From: Ophioceras dolichostomum
Taxonomy: Eukaryota; Ascomycota; Sordariomycetes; Magnaporthales; Ophioceraceae
Length of the DNA: 56,063 nt
Reading direction: 5' to 3'
NCBI GenBank assembly: GCA_003049485.1
Contig: PYST01000266.1
Span: 1 to 56,063, forward strand
The first letter of the stretch is position 1. Each line of letters begins with the position of its first letter. The notes beneath the pieces were generated by a model. It had not been told where the DNA came from and searched no databases. It saw nothing but the letters and a program-made list of their open reading frames with translations. A program made the position numbers and the translations under genes. Below are positions 1-12,776 of this stretch, one piece after another.

Positions 1-416
1 CCGCCAACCTCTCACTTCCCACTCAGGCACTCGAGGTACTATCACTGGCAGTCCGGAGTCCACACCATCGTCCACACCTTACCCACACTAACAAGCGGGC
101 TTGTTCGGCCCCAACTACCTCACTTAGTCAAGGGCCTAGAACCGGTTGGTTGTGTGGTGTTACAATGTCGTCCATGTGATGCATTTTAAAATTGCGATTT
201 TTCTTTTTCGCTCGCCAGCTTCGAAAGAATGACGACGGTGGGCTTTCTTGTTCCCATTTGTGAATTGTTTTTCGTCTGCTTCTGCTGTTTTTCAGGGGGC
301 GTGTGATGGTGATGGCGACTATCAAAGTTGTCCCTAAGATAGAGTTCGCTCACCGACTTTCAAGCCATGAGGCTGCATGTCTCACTCGTCGAAGGGCAGC
401 AAATTACATTCCTCCT

Positions 417-456
417 CCCCCCCCCCCCCCNNNNCCCCCCCCCCCCCCCCCCCCCC
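417..456. repeat. Poly-C homopolymer with 4-base assembly gap
   Basis: An uninterrupted run of C is broken only by four N at 431-434. The gap most likely reflects failure to read through the homopolymer, so the true length is unknown. Confidence 0.9.
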
Positions 457-1951
457 TGTTTAGACCTGGATCAGGGTCTTGCTTTTTGTGAGCTCTGCTC
501 AGGAGGTACACATGTAAGTCTCCGTCCGGACCTGCATGCCTGACTGAAAACGGAGTTCAGCTGGCACAAGAAGCTTAGCCATGGCCGTGTTCTTCCCCGT
601 CTACTCCTCCTTTCCTGGGCATGGAACCCTTTGCGATTGACCGATGATCAATGCCGTCATTCTCTCTGGCACATCTAATAATCCTCAACCTATGCCGTAC
701 CTCTGTCTCATTCTCACACCTCCCCTGCTGATCTCTCTCTAGTATTCGTTAGTGCTTGTGGCCACCGTTGAATGTACCCCTCGATGGCCCGACCGCATTG
801 GGATGTGGAGGCTGGGTAGGAGGGAAAGGGTCTAAATGATGGTGGCGGCGGAGAAGAGGGGCAGTGATGGTGAGAGTCCGCTAGCTGTCTTGAGATGCCC
901 AACCTCAACCAGCACGGTCTGTAGCTATCCTTCCACACTCACCGCCCTTGCCCGGTGTTGGATACGGGAGACGCAAGACGCAAGGAGGAAAGCAAAAACC
1001 CGAGAGGAAATTTCTAAAATAAGGCAAGCTCCGAATCGTGAAACAAGAAAGGGATGCGAAGGAAAAAGGAAAGATACTGCCACCTATGTTTGCTCTTCAT
1101 TCTCCAAGCACCCTGGTAAGAAAAGAGGGGAATCCCGAGAACAAGAAACACGAGCACCAGGCCAAGAAGAAAAAACAGACGACAAGTGCCCGCTCCCGGG
1201 CGGTGACTATCGTCCGGATGACAGCCCTGTCTTGGTTTCCGCTGCAAGGGATGGACGGACAGCCTAAGAGAGTTTTCTCTCGGCGGTCTTTTTGACTTTC
1301 TTTTTCTCTGTGTTCGAGGCTCGCTCCTCGTCCCACCTCGAGTTGGAAAAAGCATTGATCATCACTTCCGGCCGTACCTGACAGAGCTGGTTGTCAGTGC
1401 CTGGTGCCTGGCAGTCAGTTCTCAGAATATGCATGTTCCCCTGGCCGACTATGGAATGTGCCAATATTTTGGACACTGCCATTGGACATTTACCACCCCC
1501 TCTTCTGACAAGACGGATTCGGAGAGAGCTGCATATGCCAACCCCCAGAAGCCAACTGGAGGGATAAGCAAAATTGCTTGCTGCACGCGCTCTATTGAAC
1601 CATGTTGAACCCTTCGCCTCGCAACCCCGCTATCCCGTACCTGGCACTGGTGCCCACATTCGAGACCACCGAAGAAGCAGCTTAACGCAAGATGGCGTGT
1701 ACCTGCCTTAGACCGAGGGGCAATTGTCTTGGTCGACTCTCTCCACCTCCTAGTTCACCTTTCACCCCTGCGTGCGCTCTTCCTCGCGCTCTTCCTACTC
1801 CAGTCGTAGGTAGGAACCCGCTGCCCATTGCACATGCATGTTCCACCGAAAGACACACAGGCACTGGCACAGACACAGGGCATCACTCATGATCCGTGGT
1901 ACGGGGCTGGCAGCGGGCGCCGAGAGGGGCCAATTCTTAGCAGCACAGCAT

Positions 1952-2001
1952 CCAGAAACACAGAAACACAGAAACACAGAAGCACAGAAGCACAGAAGCA
2001 C
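1952..2001. repeat. Short tandem repeat, 8-bp unit
   Basis: Three copies of CAGAAACA are followed by three copies of CAGAAGCA, so the array is divided into two sequence variants. It is noncoding as far as I can tell. Confidence 0.8.
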
Positions 2002-2640
2002 GGCTCAAGCAGCAGCACATGGGCATGCCGGGCATGTGGTGCTACTTCTGCCACAGCCAGGTATGCTCCTCTGCTCCCCAATGCTTCCCAAAAGAGTGCG
2101 GGGTGAGGAAGCCTGTGCGATCCGAGGATCCAAAATGAGGCATGTTCAAGTATTCTTCCTCTGCCCCGAAGACAGACAAGAAGACGAGAAGAGGTTTGCT
2201 TCATCTTCCCCCTCCCATCCAAGCCTCCCTCCCACATTCCACATCCCCAGGATTTTTGAAATCAATGGTCTGTGGGCGGATGTGAGGCATGCGTCGGGGG
2301 CGGAAACTTTCGATTCGCGTAAAGTGGTTTTTGGGTTGCGCCCCTCACCACCACCACCACCACCAGCATCAGGAAACAGCACCAATAGCCAGCAGCTGGT
2401 CCAGTCGCCAGCACTCTTCTTCCGTCCACACTCCCCCTTCCTCTTCTTCCCATCTTCCCTGTAAGCCTGTAAGCGGACGAGTGTCTTTTATCCAAGAAAG
2501 CAAAACACAACGAATAAAAAAGAGTAGCGGTCACCGTTTGCGGAAGCCTAGAAGAAATAAATAAACTCATCCCGTCGGCAACGAACCAGAAGCGGCCCCC
2601 CGCCGCCACGAGTCTCAAATTTGCCTGCCGCAGCAAGCAG

Positions 2641-2660
2641 ACACACACACACACACACAC
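2641..2660. repeat. CA dinucleotide microsatellite
   Basis: About ten perfect CA units lie in noncoding sequence. Confidence 0.85.
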
Positions 2661-4045
2661 AACCCCGTCGTCTACCGTCATTAGTTGTTGTAAGCCATGC
2701 GGAGGCACGGAGGTGACGGGGAACACAGACAAGGGACAGACGGGGGACGGTGGGACACATGGCACCGTCTAGACCTTGTATCAGGCTGTGGAGAGTGATA
2801 GAGATAAAATAACGCGGTGAGCCGGGAGTGATGTGTGCCCGATCAAGGAGAGAGAGAGAGAGGAGAAGGCAGGGAGGTGCTTGGAACATCCAAGATGCAA
2901 GACTAAGAAAACACACTCCCCGAGAACGAGGATTGGCTCACGAGCGGGCGGGGGTTGGTTCAACAGCTGAACTGAAGCTTTTTCAATGCCAGGGGTCAAG
3001 ACAACAAGACCCAGCAGGGATTGTTGGAAAGACGTGCGTGCTCCCTGTTGCTGCCAAACAGAAGGGTAATCCTCAAGAACCCAAAAGCTTCGAACTTCTC
3101 TCTTTCTGCGTGAATGATTGGCCAGGCTGGCGACGCCATCAAGCCAAGTCGTAAAGGTCTGGTTGGGGCCCCGCCGAACATGAACCTTTTTTTCCTTTCT
3201 CTCTGCGGGATCGATCCCCTACAAAACTCAAAAAAAGCCCGCACTCCCACCAGCCAGACCACACCATTAATTGCCCACACACCCCGGCGCCAAGCCAAGT
3301 CGCACGCACACCCCTCTTTCTTCTTCCCTGCCCCGGTCAGGTACCACACCTCTCTCCCACTCTTACCCCTGCTACTTCGTTCGTACCGAAAAGCTCCCAG
3401 GTCTGGCTACTGCTGTCTTGTTGCTTGATGCTTGATCCACGCTGAGAAGGAAAAACAACAGAGGCAGAGAAGAGAGAGAGATTCGACCAGATCCCTGTCC
3501 TGCCTCCGAGACTCAATTCCCTTTTTGTCATCCACACCCGATCGCGGGTCCAACCACAACCGCAGGACGACAGCTTCTCCTCCCGTTGAAACCTCTCCAT
3601 GTCACCCAAACGCACACATACACACACCCTCACCCACCACCCCCTCCCAAGACAACTTTCAATGTACAGAACAGCCTGGCTAGCTTCCCACTAGCGCTGA
3701 GTCCTTGCCTTCTTTGAGAGGGGGGAAAGAAGTGCACAGTAGGAGGAGGGGCATCGAGATGTATCGGGTTGACAGTATTGTATCCATCTGTCGGCTGCAA
3801 GCTGTTGGGCTGGCTGGCTGTCTGGTCTGCCCATCCGGTTACCGTCCGCCCACACCCACCACCATCATCATCGCATCGCTCAACTTTTTCTTGGTTCAGT
3901 TCCCCTTGAGCTACTGCGAGTAAGAAGTGCATCGCCAGACGACCATTTTCTCACTTACATTCCTCCGACTTCCCGTGTTTCTCCCACACCTCCAACACAG
4001 AGCCCACTCAGACAGACGACAGCCAGGCCAGGCAGGCTTTCAGAC

Positions 4046-4083
4046 TTGTCCATCCTTCCATCCATCCATCCATCCAGCCCATC
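4046..4083. repeat. ATCC-type tetranucleotide microsatellite
   Basis: Imperfect CATC units form a short array in noncoding sequence. Open frames through it are rich in HPS and are not taken as genes. Confidence 0.7.
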
Positions 4084-5335
4084 CAGTACAACTTGCAGCC
4101 ACCCCCGGGCGGACGACATTGCGCATCTGCAACCCGGGAGCCACAAAGAGAGATACATACAAACGTGCCTACATGCTTTCGTGTGCCTGCCTAGGAAAGA
4201 CGAGAGAATGCTACTACTTGTGACCTAGCTAGTTCTTCTTCTCTTTCTTTTCCCCCCTGGCTTAGGCAGGTACTTACTTCTCTCTGCAACCGCCACACAC
4301 AACACAACGGTTGACCGCCGAACCTTGGTTCTTGGCTCGGGCCCTCCTAGCTGGCCGCCGCCGCCGCCGCCGACCTGCGGGAAATATTGAACTACTACCT
4401 CTCCTGGAAAACGGTTCATCTTTCTCACACACACAATACAAAGGTCATGCTAGTAGTTTTAGACTAGACCAGTAGCCGTAACTGCGACAAAACCCTCTTC
4501 CCCCTACCTACTAGGTATTCCGTACCTACCTAAACCCACACTCCCCACTACTCTTTTACCCACACTTACATGGCACTATCCGCTCCCACTCCCTCCTCTT
4601 CCCCGTAGTTACGTGCTACAGCTCCAACCTTTTTACCTACCGACCTTACCTAGCCTACCTTGCACCTGCGAACACCATACAACTTACATATCATCCCCCG
4701 TCCTCCCACCCCCAACTCTCCCATCCCACCCGTCCGTCCCCTTCCCTCCATCCCTCTTCCTCCTCCTTCCTCTCTCCTCCTACCAGGGGACGACGACGAA
4801 AGAAGTTGGGTTGTTGCTAGCTACGGTGCTGGTAGCAACTTTCTTCTTCTGTGTGTTCGTTTTCCCTTTTCCCTTCTTCTGGGCAACAAGGCAGCGCCCG
4901 AACACAGCGCAACGCCCTCAAGCACACACCCACCGGTCCTCACAACAGCTGCAAAGCAGTAGCACCAAAGTGCACGGTTTTATAATCTGCCGGACAGCCG
5001 CCTCGCCTGCCTCGCTTTCGCCCGCCCGCAGCCTCTGGTCTATACTACTCTCCTCTCCCACCAATTACTCTTTCTCCCCGCCCTCGTTAAGCTGGTATTT
5101 CAAAAAGAGGTACATCACCCACCACCACCCATCCATCACCTTCGTTTATATACCGTCCCGGGGAGCCAGCCAGCCAGCCCATTTTTCGTGCTCTTCTTTC
5201 CAGGCCGCTGCAATCTACATGCCGTCCTGCGAGCTGCCGCCAGCGGTTCTCCTACTGCCGCGTTGCTCTAGCTAGTCCTCTCTCGCGCAACCCTCGGACT
5301 AGCAGAGAGAGAGGGAAGCTTCCTTCCACTTAGAC

Positions 5336-5356
5336 CTCTCTCTCTCTCTCTCTCTA
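5336..5356. repeat. CT dinucleotide run
   Basis: A pure pyrimidine run lies within the CT-rich upstream region of the gene at 6094. Such tracts are common near fungal transcription starts. Confidence 0.7.
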
Positions 5357-6093
5357 TTCCCCCGCATGCATGGCCCTCCTCACTCTGGCCCGCTCGCCCG
5401 CCGAATTCGTACCGCTACCACCCATCCCACCTTCATCTGGAACACGGGCGGTTTAGGTTGCTGCTTCTGTCATTCTCGCAGTAGCCTGTCTAGTAGCTAC
5501 ACCTCAAGCTAGCCGGCCGCAGCAATAGCAGCATATTTTCTTTATTATATGTTTTCTTCGCCCACCACTCGGCCGACTTCGCCTTCGACCTCGCCTACTC
5601 TTCTCCGACCAAAGCCAGCCTGGCCGACTCACTTTTTCAGAGAGTCGGCAAGAGGGCGTTTTCTCCCTGCTTCCTGTTGGTGCCCTTTCTTTCCTCCCCT
5701 ATCTATCTATCCATCTATCTCGCCCAATTCGTGCTGTTTTTGTGTCTTTGTCACATCGTTGCCATCGTCGCCCCGAGAGAGGCAGACAGACCTTCGCGCC
5801 CGATTTCAACCCCTCTTTGTCCAACCGGGCTTTGTCCTGTTGCGTAAAGGGGGACGAAACTGCGGGAACGAACGGTCTCGATCGACGACAAAAAAAAGAG
5901 ACAGTCTCAATGGCTACTTGCAGCCCATGACGTCCTTGTTTCTTTGCTTTTTCTCTCTCTCTGTTTCCTCTTCGTCGATCCTCCCTCCTCCCTGCTACCA
6001 CGCCTGCCTCTCCACTATTTTCCTGCACGGACTGCACTGCACCTCGCATGCATAAGTGCTAGTTAAGACAGAGAGAGCGCGAGAGAACGGACA

Positions 6094-8000
6094 ATGGCGC
6101 CCTCGGTAACGCGGCAGCTGCTGCAGCTGTTGGCAGCGGCGTGGGCTGTGTTCCTGCTGTTGCTCATGCGGCCTGCAACCGTCACCGCTGCTCGGACTTC
6201 CGGCAGCTTGTTGATGATGAACGAGGAATTGGCCGTAGCCGTCCGACAAGGTCCGGGCCCTCCAGGTTTTCCTAAGCTTCCTGGGCCTCCGCCGCCTCCG
6301 CCGGTTAAAGGTGTGGTTCTGTCTGGAAGAGACTTGCGACTGGCTTGCTGCGCATCACTACCGCCCCGGTCCAGGTTCACCTCACTCACCTCACTTTACT
6401 GTATATCCGGCATAGCTGTGGCATATTTCACTTCTTTTTTTGTTTGGATTTGTCTGCGTCTTGCCGCCATGTCTTCCGAGTTCACGAACTGACTCAACCG
6501 AATATTTCTGAACATATAACAGGACCTCCATCAAGGCCACCACCCCCTTTCTGGCCTTCTCTCGGCGGCGTCACGACCACCACAGTCTTGGTGACGCCCG
6601 AATCGTCTAGCCAGGTCGGCGGCACCATCACATCGGGCGGCGGTCTTGTGATATCGACTCCTACACCTCTAGGCCCAGCAGATACGCTGGCGCCGGCCAG
6701 CTCCTCGATAGCAAGCGGTCCCACACCGCCGCCTACTATCTCCATGAGTTCTCCCGAATCAACATTGCGCCCCTCGGCCGGCGATGAGGGCAGCAGCACC
6801 CCGCCATCCTCTTCTTCTTCGGACATCAGCAGCAACCGCACGCTGGTCATCACGCTCAGCGCGGTCCTCTCGTCGGTCGTCGTCCTGCTGATAGCGGGCG
6901 CCATCCTCTGCTGCCGCAGGTATCGACGAGGCAGGCGGATACCGTTCTTCAACCGTGGCATCACGCCCATCGACGACGACGAGATCGAGAGGTGGAAGAT
7001 CAGCCCCGAGGACCGCGACGATGAGAAGCGCGGAAACTCATTCTCCCATGAGGCCTTCTCCAAGGAGGCCAGTCTAGACCCGTCGGACATCTTCGGAGGT
7101 GGGCCCCCATTAGCCTCGGGAGCAGCAGCCGCACCCGCAACGGCAGCAGCCGCAGGTTCTTCTTCTTCAGCAGCAGCAGCAGCAGCCACCGCCGCACCCG
7201 GGTCGGCGTCGTCTTCACCCACACGACATGCCAAGGGCGCCTCGACCGGATCGGCGAAGAAAGCCCCCGCGGCAGTGATCGTGTACCAACCCAACCCTCC
7301 CCGCAGATCCGAGGACCTCTCCCCCAGGTCCTTCGCCTCCTCTGCCGGCCTCGCCTCCGGCAAGTACGGCCGACTCAGCCTGGACAAGGACCTGCCGCAG
7401 ACGCCCGTCCAGGCCCGAGCGCCGAACGCACGGGCGGGCCTCACGGACGAGGCCATTCCGGGAGACGAGCCTTTCCTGCCGACACCCAAGCGCCAGCCCT
7501 CCCGCATCTCCAAGATGCCCCCTCTCACCTCCCCCCGCGCGGCGCACACCCGCGCCCGCAGCTCGCGGGGAAGCATGCGCAGCCTTGGTGGTGGTGGTGG
7601 AGGAGACCACCACCACGGCTTCACCATCAGCAGCCCTACCGTCAACAACACGTCCCCTCAGAACAACAACAACCCTTACTCGGGCTACGGCCACAACACG
7701 TACTACGGCTCGCAGCACGAGCTCCACCACCGCGCGTCGAGCGACTACCCGCGCGGCTCCTCGTCGACGCACGCCGCCACCACGCCGTCGCACACGCCGT
7801 CGCACTCGCACCACGGCTCCCACTCCGGCCTGACGTCGTCGTCCCAGCAGCAGGGTTCGCCGGGTTACGGTTCTTCTGGGAAGAAGCACGGCCGCGTCTA
7901 CTCCACCTCGTCCGTGCCTCCCAGGCTGTCGCTCAGTGAGGACTACGGCTCGCCAAGGAGGCCGTCTCTTCGGGACGACATCGGCTTGGCTATCGGCTGA
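6094..8000 (+). CDS. Single-pass membrane protein, proline-rich ectodomain and Ser/His-rich tail
   Basis: Model join(6094..6310, 6523..8000), 564 aa. The first exon encodes a hydrophobic signal peptide (about residues 12-32) and a proline-rich stretch. The intron (donor GTGTGG, acceptor CAG) is the only phase-compatible choice; a better donor, GTATAT at 6401, would create a stop at the junction. The ectodomain (to about 178) is rich in S, T, P and G and is probably O-glycosylated. One transmembrane segment spans about 180-202 and is followed by a basic stop-transfer region (CCRRYRRGRR) and an acidic patch (DDDEIERW near 223-230). The long cytosolic tail has Ala/Ser, Gly/His and Asn-rich low-complexity tracts. 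The layout recalls fungal wall-stress sensors and similar type I proteins, but I recognise no named family, so the function is unassigned. The weak donor is the main uncertainty. Confidence 0.8.
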
Positions 8001-10443
8001 ATTTCTTGACCGTCCCGTCCCTCCCCCAGTTCATCACATCACATCACATTCCCCTCAATTCATCTCAACCCTTCCTTCATTTCATCAATCATCAATCAAT
8101 CCCCTCTCAATCTCGGAAAGGGGATCTCTCTTCTTCCTGACCCCGCCCCACCCCCCACGGCCACCCAAGAAGAAGGAAGGAATCGAGGAAAACAAAGAAA
8201 CAAAATTTCCACAGGAGTCGTTTCACAAAACGAGCTTATTTTCGTGTGCCGACCGACGGAAAATCCGGGAAGCTTCCTTCCTTCCTCAAGAAACACCTCA
8301 GTGGCACGTTACTACTACAGGGGTATAGTGGTCGAGCCAGGCGGGGGTTCGGTACTCAGGCGTTTCAGAACTGATCGTCGAAAGCGGTCCCGCCCGCCAT
8401 CCAATCAATCCTGGGGCACCTGTGCGGACGGACGCAGATCCCTGTGTGTGAACCGACAGGGGGAGCAAACCCGCAAACCCGCAGCACTTCTTCTCACCGA
8501 CACATCTCGGAACCTTCATCCCATCCTTATTTATCAGCACTTTTATCACCCACGGACATCATCACATCTCCTCACATCTCCTCCAATATCGCATCGGCTT
8601 TTGGCCTCATTTCCTTTGTCCCCCTTTTTGCGGCGTCGGGTTCATTTTTCTTTTCTTTTCTTCGCTTCTTTTCATCACAGGATCGTCGGTTGGCTGTAAC
8701 CAGCATCCCTTTTTTTTTTTTCCTAACACAACTTTTTTTCTTATGTCACGAGAATATGAAACTGGACCTTTTTCTTCTTTTTACAACCGATCGACAGCGC
8801 CGCCAAACATCGCGAGCTCGCTTTTTTTTTCCTCGATTTTTTTTATGTCGTCTTATGAGAAAGAGGAGGATATACCCCCAGGTTTGATGAGAGAAGATTT
8901 ACTACCGCTTTGTCATTCACTTTGCTCGTGCTATTGATAGCGCGGAGCGCGGAGGACAGAGAATGTGTGTATGTGTGTTTGTTCTTATTAGAGGACGCAA
9001 CAACAACCCAGGGTTTCGGAGAGCTGAATGAAGCGGTGCCAAAGAGAGAGGAAGTAGGAGCGAAACAAACCTGGGAGATTTTGGGAGATAAGGTACCTAC
9101 CTAAGTCCTCTGGCCTGAACAGTGGTTGAATGGGAACTGCAGGGCAGCCAGCGATGGATGGGATGGGAGGCAAGGAGAGTCAGCAACACTGACGGCAAAC
9201 TCAACTCTTGGTAGAGCCACATAAATATGTGGTTCCCTACCCAGCTACAAATTAGCTTGTACATCTATTAAGGATTGTATCAGTAATTCGACACGAGGTG
9301 TGCCTGTTGGCCATATCCATTATCCATCACTCGTCTTTTTCTCTTGTGTTGTGGATGCATGTTCCCTCTCGCTATATGCAATTATTGGGATTATACGCTC
9401 TTAAGACCAGCTGGGTTAAGCACTACCACACCATGCCCCTACGGCCATCTCCGTAGCATTGCGAATAGACTTGACTGTGTTCACACACCCCAACCAACTC
9501 GAAATTAAACATCCTAGTATTAAATCCCTACCTGTTACCTAGCAGCCCTGGGCCAGATTCCAAAAGCCAACGAGAAATGGTCAACATCGGGACGCCCGGC
9601 TCCAGAAGGCTCGCTTACGAACTTCCTACCTCGGCATGAGACTTGAGTTATCTTCATTTGTGTGGTAGAAAAACGAGCTTATGACAATATTCCATCTTAC
9701 AACAGCTCTCTGAACTTGTCTAATGTACAGGGCTTAAGAGTCAAGACTGCATACTTTTCCGAGTCTAGCCGGAAGGCCAAGCCAGCAGGGCGAGGCTGGA
9801 ATGTCTCTCCCCTCGGAAGGCCGCGCCGAGAACAGGACAACCTTACTAGTCCAGAATCGCTGGCAGACGGATACACACCGAAGGGGAACTACAGATATGG
9901 GGACGGTGTTTGCAGATGCTCCTTCTTGTGTTTGTCCTTTTCAACCGGCCCTCTCCAGGGGAATCTCGCAAAACAATCTCTCCCGTCTCTCTCTCCCTCT
10001 CTTTTTTTTTTCTCGCTCGGTTCGACGCAGAAGACAGCAGAGACTCGTGAACACGGACGATACCGGGATCGAGGCGAGCTGGAACGGAATGGTCGTGCTT
10101 TGCTTCACATAAGAGGGACGAAACGATTTAATATAAATTGAGTAGTAGTCGTCAGGGTGCGTCCAAAATTACAAGAAGGGCTACGTAACTGAAATAGCCT
10201 CGAACGGCGCCCGTGCCATTATGCGCAAGGTTGATGTTAACTTCAGTTGTATTTTTTTTGGGTGGCCTCGAACTCGGTGTCAAGCCATTCACTTCGCTTA
10301 TAGAAATCATGAGAATAAAAACTAATGATAAGTCATGATATTCAACTAACTAGCAGAGTATATACTTCCTCCCGTAACTCGATCCGGGTCTGGCCCTCTA
10401 GCCACAGACCGCACCCACCTTTATCCATACCGGGCTGGTGACC
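8001..10443. other. Intergenic, 3' of membrane protein gene
   Basis: No gene is supported. The sequence near 8001-8900 is CT- and T-rich and is probably the 3' UTR and downstream flank of the preceding gene. Near 9380-9480 a short stretch vaguely resembles a structured RNA, but it does not fold or match any tRNA or 5S rRNA that I can confirm. Confidence 0.5.
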
Positions 10444-10785
10444 TTAGTTCCCCTGGCCAGCGGCCGCAGCGGCATCTGCAGCATCATACTTCTCCCACCA
10501 CAAGATGGAGTGCGCCTCCGAGCAGAAGTACTCCTTCGTTTTCCGCACAGTTCTGGACTTGCTGTACGTGGCGTCCCCAGGCTGGCAGCCGTGCCGATCA
10601 CCGCCCAGGCCGTTCTGAAGATCAATGGGAGGGTTCTGCGCCCTCGCCCATGCCTTCTTCGCCTGGCAGGGCTCCCAGAGGACATCGTTGTAGATCTTGT
10701 ACGGAGTGCTCCTGCCGCCTTTCTTGAAGCTGTACTTGCACTCCTTCCACTTGCAGAACTGCCACTCTGTGCACCATTGACACAT
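10444..10785 (-). CDS. Small Cys/Trp-rich hypothetical protein
   Basis: An uninterrupted 113-codon frame begins with ATG at 10785. Its third positions are mostly G or C, as in the other genes here, which argues that it is real although unrecognised. The N-terminal 16 residues hold four Cys in a tight pattern (C2, C5, C11, C16) plus Trp at 4, 8 and 13. Further Cys residues follow near 40, 67 and 88. The C-terminus is an Ala-rich acidic tail. No signal peptide or membrane segment is visible, so a cytosolic or metal-binding role is possible but unproven. A TATAAAT-like element lies about 150 bp upstream. An additional 5' exon, which might add a secretion signal, cannot be excluded. No family assignment is made. 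Confidence 0.65.
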   Translation of the reverse strand: MCQWCTEWQFCKWKECKYSFKKGGRSTPYKIYNDVLWEPCQAKKAWARAQNPPIDLQNGLGGDRHGCQPGDATYSKSRTVRKTKEYFCSEAHSILWWEKYDAADAAAAAGQGN

Positions 10786-12776
10786 GTTTGAGACGTGGTG
10801 AGTTTGGTGGTTTTGGTTTAGGCTTGCGGACGACGATGGTGGGTTTGATTCTGTCTGCAGAGTTCTGCGTGTGCTTGATGTGTGTGTATGGCCCGATGAT
10901 GAATTTCCAGTAGGTCCCCGAGACCACTGGCTCGAATTTATACTCCTCTCTTTCTCGTTATGTCATCGCTTGAAATCGACTCCCATCTGGCCGAGCGTCA
11001 TCTTGGAATGCTGACTCCTGCTTTTGACCCATCTTCGATTCGCGTTGGCGAGAATGACCAGACCTCGTGGCCAGCTCAGGTGTTGGAAGGTGTTGAGCAA
11101 ATGTAGTGGTGGCCTCCCTGGGCTGCTGGAATGAGCAATCTCTGGATTGCTGGAATGAGATAAACTTGAATGCTGGGTGGAAACAACAAAGTAGTGTCAC
11201 GCGGAAAGTTACATAAAAAGCGCGTGAATCGCATTCAGTAGACTCGTTCAGAGCAGGGGACCAGGCAGGGGCATGCTTCCCACTGCCAAGATACAGTTTT
11301 CGTATATAGCTTGGTAGTAACCCTCCAGAAGAGCAAAGAGCTTCTGTTCATTTAATACAACGCTTGTTCCATCTTCACTTCTACAGGTATCACGCACGAC
11401 AAGTAGCGACTTGCCATTATGTTGGTTGTGAATGTGGATGTTTTTCGAAAGATCTATAAGATGGTGGGCGTGGCAGGCCGCACTAATCCGAGCGTCGCTA
11501 GCTGCATGGCATGATGTGTAGTGTAGTGATGGTATAAAGTGTGAGTCCTCCGCTTCGATCCTCACATGGGTCAGGAGCCTATTTTCTCCTCCCTCTTTTT
11601 CTCTTCCCCCTTCTGCTATTATTTCTCTTTCCCACCACAAGCTCCCATTCTATTTTTTTACAGCGTTTAACGGGGATGAAAACTTCTTTCCATCTTGCGA
11701 AGCCGCAAGCAAGGTTCGTCAACCGCAGCGTCATAAAGATTGGTTTGGTCACCCTTGCTTGCTCACTTTCCAAGCAGGAGGGGCGTGGCGGGTGTTGGCA
11801 TGAGCCATCGCTGCAGTGTTCCGTCTCCCTTCGGCCATCCATGTCGAACTGCTACATTCACATCGTGCATGTCAAGCAATTCGGCGCAATGTGAGTGGGC
11901 CAGTTGAATCACTCCAGTCTCCATCTCTGTCTGGTTGGTGGAAGAGATTTTGAGCCATTGTCGTTCAAACCAGCCAACACCAGCTCACCGACCTTGATTC
12001 GATTCTCTGCTCTCCCTGCTAACAGCTCACAGTCATCTTGCTCGAATCACTCAACAAGTATGGTTTGAATTTGCAAGTTCGATGTCAAGGGAGCCGCACC
12101 GCCCTATCTCAATTCGCTTTCTTCGCTGACGATTTACTCGCTACCGCCACCACTGCCCATTTGCCCATTCCCTCTGCCCTTCACCCGCGCAGTTCTTCTC
12201 TGATAATTCCAGCGATTGGAAAAGCTCAACTGAAATTCCGAGATCGAGGGCCTAACCCTCCCAGAGTCTTGATACGCTCTAGGGCCGTCTATTAAAAGAG
12301 CCTAGCTTCTTCTTCATCTCAGGGGGGAAGTAGAAGGAAAGGGGGAGGGATGGGTTCGAGCCTTGCCAAATTAGGATAAACATATAGCGCTAACAATATC
12401 TCAATACTTAGCAAGCAATCTTCCAAAAGCTCCGGCCTTATTGTTAGTTGTCCTTGGCATGTCGTTGAAAATAGCTTTGAGGCCGGGACGGGCGATAAGA
12501 TAGCAGCCTTGATAAGATTAGATCCCCATCAAGCTTGGAGCTCACTGTCCATCACTCACATCACAAAATCGACGCCGAGCGACTGGCCTGCTCTTCCGAC
12601 CTGAACCTCACATCCCGAACCGAACCCGAGCCAAGTTCCCGCCAGCCGCGACGTTCGGGTCGAAACAGTCGCGACAGCGCATCCCTTCCCAGGCCCTTCG
12701 TGGTCTCCTCACCCCGCCGCGGAAACCCGACCGACCCGTCTAACCCCCTCCGTCCCGGGCATCCCCGCACCTCAAA
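10786..12776. other. Intergenic, shared upstream region
   Basis: This region lies between the divergently transcribed Cys-rich gene and LSM8. Open frames on both strands, up to 130 codons, lack coding bias and homology. A B-box-like GGTTCGAGCC near 12350 has no matching A box or cloverleaf. Confidence 0.5.
10936..10942 (-). promoter_or_regulatory. Possible TATA box of the small Cys-rich gene
   Basis: TATAAAT reads on the minus strand about 150 bp before the ATG at 10785. The spacing is plausible for a fungal promoter, but there is no start-site evidence. Confidence 0.4.

Larger units (their letters stand above)
1..6093. other. Gene-poor stretch, left edge
   Basis: No coding region is supported here. 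Open frames are short, overlap each other in several frames, lack the strong third-position G/C bias of the real genes and match no family I know. The stretch holds a poly-C tract with an assembly gap, an 8-bp tandem repeat near 1952-2001, CA and GA microsatellites near 2641 and 2848, an ATCC repeat near 4050 and a CT run near 5336. From about 4450 onward the plus strand is very pyrimidine-rich, which suits the promoter and long leader of the gene starting at 6094. Confidence 0.6.

Noticed and set aside
1838..2464. Plus-strand open frame of 208 codons
   Set aside because: Much of it is translation of the 8-bp repeat and Pro/His/Ser-rich simple sequence, with no homology.
6311..6522. Alternative donor GTATAT at 6401 for the membrane protein intron
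   Set aside because: Although a better consensus, joining it to the acceptor at 6522 forms a TGA stop.
7215..7889. Antisense frame opposite the membrane protein gene
   Set aside because: A shadow of the G/C-biased codons of the real gene; its composition is almost only Arg, Val and Gly.
9385..9480. Stretch vaguely like a reverse-strand 5S rRNA or other structured RNA
   Set aside because: Conserved 5S boxes and pairing are absent; only short scattered similarity to what I remember of fungal 5S.
12340..12370. GGTTCGAGCC resembling a tRNA B box
   Set aside because: No A box upstream at the right distance and the T-arm would not pair well.
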